From Thermocatellispora tengchongensis (GTDB lineage: Bacteria; Actinomycetota; Actinomycetes; Streptosporangiales; Streptosporangiaceae), in NCBI RefSeq assembly GCF_014202315.1, contig NZ_JACHGN010000016.1, forward strand, positions 248,001 to 312,000: DNA of 64,000 nt, given 5' to 3'. The translations under genes and the position numbers were made by a program. The notes beneath the pieces are model-generated. The model was not told the DNA's origin, did no database searches, and saw only the letters and a program-made list of their open reading frames with translations. This document shows, piece by piece, positions 60,773 through 64,000 of this stretch; position 1 is the stretch's first letter; each line of letters opens with the position of its first letter.

Positions 60773-61792
60773 ATGGGTGCTGGTTCCGTCGCCGTCGTCG
60801 TGACCGAGGAGATCGGAGTCCCCTCCTGGGACCTGTACGAGTTGAGCATCCCGTGCACCGTCTTCGGCAAACCGCAGCCCGACCTGGCCGATCCCTGGTA
60901 CGACCTGCGGCTGTGCGGGACCGGCGCGACGGCGCAGGACGGCCCGGCGGCCGGCACCGGGCTCGCCCTGCGCACCCGCTACGGGCTCGAGGACCTCGCC
61001 GGCGCCGACACGGTCATCGTGCCCTCGGTGCCCGACGCCTGTGTCGAGGACGGCGAACCGCTGCCGCCGGCGCTGATCACGGCGCTGCGCCGCGCGTACG
61101 ACGCCGGCGCCCGCATGGTCTCTCTGTGCACCGGCGCCTTCGCGCTCGCCGAGGCCGGCCTGCTCGACGGGCGCCGCGCCACGGCCCACTGGATGCACAC
61201 CGCCCAACTGGCCCGGCGCTACCCGAAGGTGCACGTGGACGACTCGGTGCTGTACGTGGACGACGGCGACGTGCTCACCAGCGCCGGGCTGACCGCCGGC
61301 CTCGACCTGTGCCTGCACCTGGTGCGGCGTGACCTGGGCGCGCGGGTGGCCAACCAGCTCGCCCGGCGCATGGTGGTGCCCGCCCACCGCGCGGGCGGCC
61401 AGGCGCAGTTCATCGACCTGTCGGTGCCCGGCACCGACGACGAGGGCCTGGGCCCGGTGCTCGACTGGGCCCGCGCCCACTTGGACCGGCCGCTGACCGT
61501 CGAGGACCTGGCACGGCGGGCGGCGATGAGCCCCCGGACGTTCTACCGCCGGCTCCGGGCGGCCACCGGGACGACCCCGCTTCAGTGGCTGCTCAACCAG
61601 CGCCTGGCACGCGCGCAGAACCTGCTGGAATCGACCGACCTCCCGATCGAGAAGGTCGGGGAGCTGACCGGCCTCGGCACCGCCAACAACCTCCGCCACC
61701 ACTTCGTCAAGCACATCGGCGTGTCCCCGGCCGACTACCGCCGCGCCTTCCCCCGCACGACGCCCGAGCCACCCTCGCAGTCCGGGGAATGA
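60773..61792 (+). CDS. GlxA-family AraC-type transcriptional regulator
   Basis: 339-residue regulator. N-terminal DJ-1/PfpI-like domain (VAVVVTEEIGVPSWDLYELS, nucleophile-elbow-like MVSLCTGAFALAEAGLLDGR, RATAHWMHTAQLARRYP) and C-terminal AraC domain with two helix-turn-helices (LTVEDLARRAAMSPRTFYRR; IEKVGELTGLGTANNLRHHF). TACCCT at 60760-60765 ends 7 bases before the ATG, suggesting a leaderless mRNA. Likely controls the divergent imine-reductase-like pair. Confidence 0.92.
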   Translation: MGAGSVAVVVTEEIGVPSWDLYELSIPCTVFGKPQPDLADPWYDLRLCGTGATAQDGPAAGTGLALRTRYGLEDLAGADTVIVPSVPDACVEDGEPLPPALITALRRAYDAGARMVSLCTGAFALAEAGLLDGRRATAHWMHTAQLARRYPKVHVDDSVLYVDDGDVLTSAGLTAGLDLCLHLVRRDLGARVANQLARRMVVPAHRAGGQAQFIDLSVPGTDDEGLGPVLDWARAHLDRPLTVEDLARRAAMSPRTFYRRLRAATGTTPLQWLLNQRLARAQNLLESTDLPIEKVGELTGLGTANNLRHHFVKHIGVSPADYRRAFPRTTPEPPSQSGE

Positions 61793-61838
61793 CCCGGCAC
61801 ACCGTCCCGGCCGAACGGACAGGCCGCCACGGGCCCGG

Positions 61839-61844
61839 TAGCCT
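61839..61844 (+). promoter_or_regulatory. -10 box of leaderless GrpB gene
   Basis: TAGCCT ends 7 bases before the GTG at 61852, with no ribosome-binding site between. Confidence 0.4.
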
Positions 61845-61851
61845 CGGCCGG

Positions 61852-62451
61852 GTGAGCGGAGAACCGGAGATCCAGCGTGTCCCGATGACCGAGGAGGAGA
61901 TCGAGGCGGCCCACATCGGGGGCGCTCCCCGGCTCGACGGCCGGGTCGAGCTGGCCGAGTACGACCCGGCCTGGCCGGCCCGGTACTCGCGGGAGGCGGC
62001 GACGATCCGCGGCGCGCTGGGCTCGGCGGTGCTGGCGCTTGAGCACGTGGGCTCCACCTCGGTTCCCGGCATGCCGGCCAAGCCGATCCTGGACATCCTG
62101 CTCGTCGTGGCCGACTCGGCCGACGAGGCCGCGTACGTGCCGGCGCTGGAGGCGGCGGGGTACGCGCTGGCGATCCGGGAGCCCGGCTGGTACGAGCACC
62201 GCGTCCTGCGGCGGCCGGGTGGCGAGATCGGGGTGAACCTGCACGTGCTGCCGAGGGGATGCCCCGAGATCGAGCGGATGCTGCTGTTCCGCGACCGGCT
62301 GCGCGGCGACGAAGCCGACCACGAGCTGTACGCGCGCACCAAGCGCGACCTGGCCGGCCGCGAGTGGCGGCACATACAGAACTACGCCGACGCCAAGACC
62401 GAGGTGGTCGAGGCGATCATCGCACGCGCCCGCCGGGCCGCGACGGCCTGA
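61852..62451 (+). CDS. GrpB-family protein (nucleotidyltransferase fold)
   Basis: 199-residue GrpB protein of the nucleotidyltransferase superfamily, often fused to dephospho-CoA kinase in actinobacteria but free-standing here: VELAEYDPAWPARYSREAAT, VLALEHVGSTSVPGMPAKPI (the GS...D motif), ILDILLVVADSADE and LHVLPRGCPEIERMLLFRD. Start GTG 61852 looks leaderless. Biochemical role unknown. Gap of 59 bases from the regulator upstream, so it may also be read from that promoter. Confidence 0.9.
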   Translation: MSGEPEIQRVPMTEEEIEAAHIGGAPRLDGRVELAEYDPAWPARYSREAATIRGALGSAVLALEHVGSTSVPGMPAKPILDILLVVADSADEAAYVPALEAAGYALAIREPGWYEHRVLRRPGGEIGVNLHVLPRGCPEIERMLLFRDRLRGDEADHELYARTKRDLAGREWRHIQNYADAKTEVVEAIIARARRAATA

Positions 62452-62704
62452 GCCTCGCACCGAGGCCCCGGCCCGCCTGGTGACGTGGTCGCCGGCGGCC
62501 AGGGCGTCCACCTTCTCCTGGCTGCCCGCGCGGCCCGGCGGCACGACGGCGAGGACGCCGGTCCTGGCCCTGACGGCGCCACACCGCGCGTATGGCGGCC
62601 CGCGCGTGCCCCCTGTCGGAGGGCGGTCTACCATGACTATCCACGCGTATAGTTTTCAGCACACGCGAGTAGTACGCTACACATACGAATAGGAGTGGGG
62701 CGAC

Positions 62705-63361
62705 GTGACGACGGCAGCGGCTCCGGAGGACCTGACGGCGCGGGCGCGCATCAGAGACGCGGCCCTGCAGCACTTCGGCCGGTTCGGCTACGAGCGGGCG
62801 ACGCTGCGGGGCATCGCCGAGACCGCGGGCGTCTCCCCCGGCCTGGTGCGGCACCACTTCGGGTCCAAGCAGGGCCTGCGCGAGGCCTGCGACGAGTACC
62901 TGATCAAGGTGATGCACCAGGCCAACGAGCAGATCAGGACCGGCCTCGACGTCGGCGCCCTGCGGCCCGTGCTGGCCACGCGCGCGGCGGTGGCCCCCTA
63001 CCAGGCCTACATCGCGCGGGCCCTGGCCGAGGGCTCGGCGACGGCCCTGTTCGACGAGCTCGTGCGCGCCACCGTGCCCTGGGTGCTCGAAGCCGACAAG
63101 GGCCGGTCCGATCCCCCCGAGGCCGACGCCAAGGTCCGCGCGGCCATCGTCACGGCGATGGCCCTGGGCGTCGGCATCCTGCGGGAGCACGTCTCACGCG
63201 CGATAGGCGTCGACGTGTCCAGCCCCGAAGGCGACCGCCTGCTCTCCCGGGGCCTCATCGACCTCTATTCGCACCCCCTGCTCGGCGTCGAGGACGCGCA
63301 GCGGATCCTGAGCGCCCTCGGCGAGGCCGAGTCCGCATCCCCTCAAGGAGAATCACGATGA
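62705..63361 (+). CDS. TetR/AcrR-family regulator of an ABC exporter
   Basis: 218-residue repressor: [20 protein letters not shown] and [20 protein letters not shown] are the DNA-binding helices, followed by a C-terminal domain with [23 protein letters not shown] start with AGGAG 9 nt upstream. The AT-rich leader (62632-62690) contains two similar elements, CACGCGTATAG and CACGCGAGTAG, candidate half sites. Its stop overlaps the ATG of the ABC ATPase gene (ATGA), so regulator and transporter share one mRNA. Confidence 0.9.
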   Translation: MTTAAAPEDLTARARIRDAALQHFGRFGYERATLRGIAETAGVSPGLVRHHFGSKQGLREACDEYLIKVMHQANEQIRTGLDVGALRPVLATRAAVAPYQAYIARALAEGSATALFDELVRATVPWVLEADKGRSDPPEADAKVRAAIVTAMALGVGILREHVSRAIGVDVSSPEGDRLLSRGLIDLYSHPLLGVEDAQRILSALGEAESASPQGESR

Positions 63362-64000
63362 CTGACGCCATCGCGGTGTCCGGTCTGGTCAAGTCGTTCG
63401 GCACGAGCCGGGCGTTGAACGGCCTGAATCTCACGGTCGGCACCGGTGAGGTGCACGGGTTCCTGGGTCCCAACGGCGCGGGCAAGACGACGACGATCCG
63501 CGTCCTGCTCGGGCTGCTGCGCGCCGACGCCGGGCAGGTGCGCCTGCTGGGCGGCGACCCCTGGCGCGACGCGGTGCGCCTGCACAAGAGGCTGGCGTAC
63601 GTGCCCGGGGATGTGAGCCTGTGGCCGAACCTCACCGGGGGCGAGGCCATCGACCTGTTCGGCGACCTGCGCGGCGGGCTCGACAGGACCCGCCGGGCCG
63701 AGCTGGTCGAGCGCTTCCAGCTCGACCCGTCCAAGCGCTGCCGTACCTACTCCAAGGGCAACAGGCAGAAGGTCGCCCTCGTCGCCGCCTTCGCCTCGGA
63801 CGTCGAGCTGTTCATCCTGGACGAGCCCACCTCCGGCCTGGACCCGCTGATGGAGGCCGCCTTCCAGCAGACCGTGCGCGAGGTCAGCGCCCGGGGCGCG
63901 ACGGTGCTGCTGTCCAGCCACATCTTCTCCGAGGTGGAGGCCCTGTGCTCGGCGGTGAGCATCATCCGTGACGGCGTCACCGTCGAGTCCGGCACCCTCG
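63358..64000 (+). CDS. ABC transporter ATP-binding protein (3' end outside window)
   Basis: First 214 residues of an exporter-type ABC ATPase of the drug/bacitracin-resistance class: Walker [21 protein letters not shown]-loop [14 protein letters not shown], signature [15 protein letters not shown] (in place of LSGGQ), Walker [15 protein letters not shown], and H-loop [19 protein letters not shown] precedes the ATG. The gene continues past the right edge; a membrane permease gene probably follows. Coupled to the TetR gene upstream. Confidence 0.93.
   Translation, partial: MTDAIAVSGLVKSFGTSRALNGLNLTVGTGEVHGFLGPNGAGKTTTIRVLLGLLRADAGQVRLLGGDPWRDAVRLHKRLAYVPGDVSLWPNLTGGEAIDLFGDLRGGLDRTRRAELVERFQLDPSKRCRTYSKGNRQKVALVAAFASDVELFILDEPTSGLDPLMEAAFQQTVREVSARGATVLLSSHIFSEVEALCSAVSIIRDGVTVESGTL

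Overview
The window is very GC-rich DNA with strong G/C bias at third codon positions, many GTG starts, frequent 1-8 nt gene overlaps, several probable leaderless genes, and families typical of filamentous actinomycetes (AfsR/BTAD regulator, STAND-WD40 protein, RNHCP proteins, mycothiol-type maleylpyruvate isomerase fold, many TetR/MarR/LacI/IclR regulators). It looks like chromosome of a Streptosporangiaceae-like actinomycete (Nonomuraea/Actinomadura relatives); that placement is inference. I see no tRNA, rRNA, CRISPR array, transposase or phage gene.

Layout. 1-2458: the end of a meta-cleavage operon (hydratase, acetaldehyde dehydrogenase, hydroxy-oxovalerate aldolase; hsaEGF-like order). 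2562-4197: a small unknown protein, a SpoU/TrmH RNA methylase and a membrane protein. 4178-13690: a divergent oligosaccharide locus, with LacI regulator, GH5 enzyme and Gfo/Idh oxidoreductase leftward, and two sugar permeases, a binding lipoprotein and an (alpha/alpha)6-type putative glycosidase rightward, separated by a promoter and candidate operators. 13715-27762: housekeeping and accessory singles (XRE/MmyB-type regulator, two secreted phosphodiesterase/phosphatase-type enzymes, MBL hydrolase with DUF2071, DUF2267, AfsR-type regulator, RibD-like reductase, an orphan FtsX-ectodomain lipoprotein, a CxxC flavoprotein, a cold-shock protein, and a ClpX with an altered ClpP-docking tripeptide). 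28167-29541 holds no gene but a mosaic of short degenerate GC-rich repeats.

29542-40539 is catabolic: a large indolepyruvate ferredoxin oxidoreductase with a divergent Lrp regulator, then a five-gene leftward operon (CaiB CoA-transferase, citryl-CoA lyase-like protein, LigB and LigA ring-opening dioxygenase subunits, and a frameshifted quinone-oxidoreductase-like gene), a divergent amidohydrolase and an IclR regulator. Four copies of CGGACA-N3-GTNCG sit at the control points of this cluster and are probably the IclR sites. 40657-48972 is a series of divergent regulator/target pairs, each with a clear palindrome (SDR/MarR, ABC-F/TetR, RidA/TetR), enclosing a release-factor-derived protein that has lost its GGQ motif and a tandem pair of RNHCP zinc-ribbon proteins.

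49048-64000: a membrane protein, a secreted Cys-containing protein, a 1226-residue HTH-STAND-WD40 protein with 14 propeller repeats, a two-gene secreted polysaccharide-active operon (spherulin-4-like and DUF4832-like, sharing one accessory module), a mycothiol-fold/imine-reductase-like pair divergent from a GlxA-type AraC regulator, a GrpB protein, and a TetR-ABC transporter operon running off the right edge. The main leads are the GGQ-less release factor paralogue, the ClpX with AGF instead of LGF/IGF, the ring-cleavage plus CoA-transferase/citryl-CoA-lyase operon, and the repeat mosaic.
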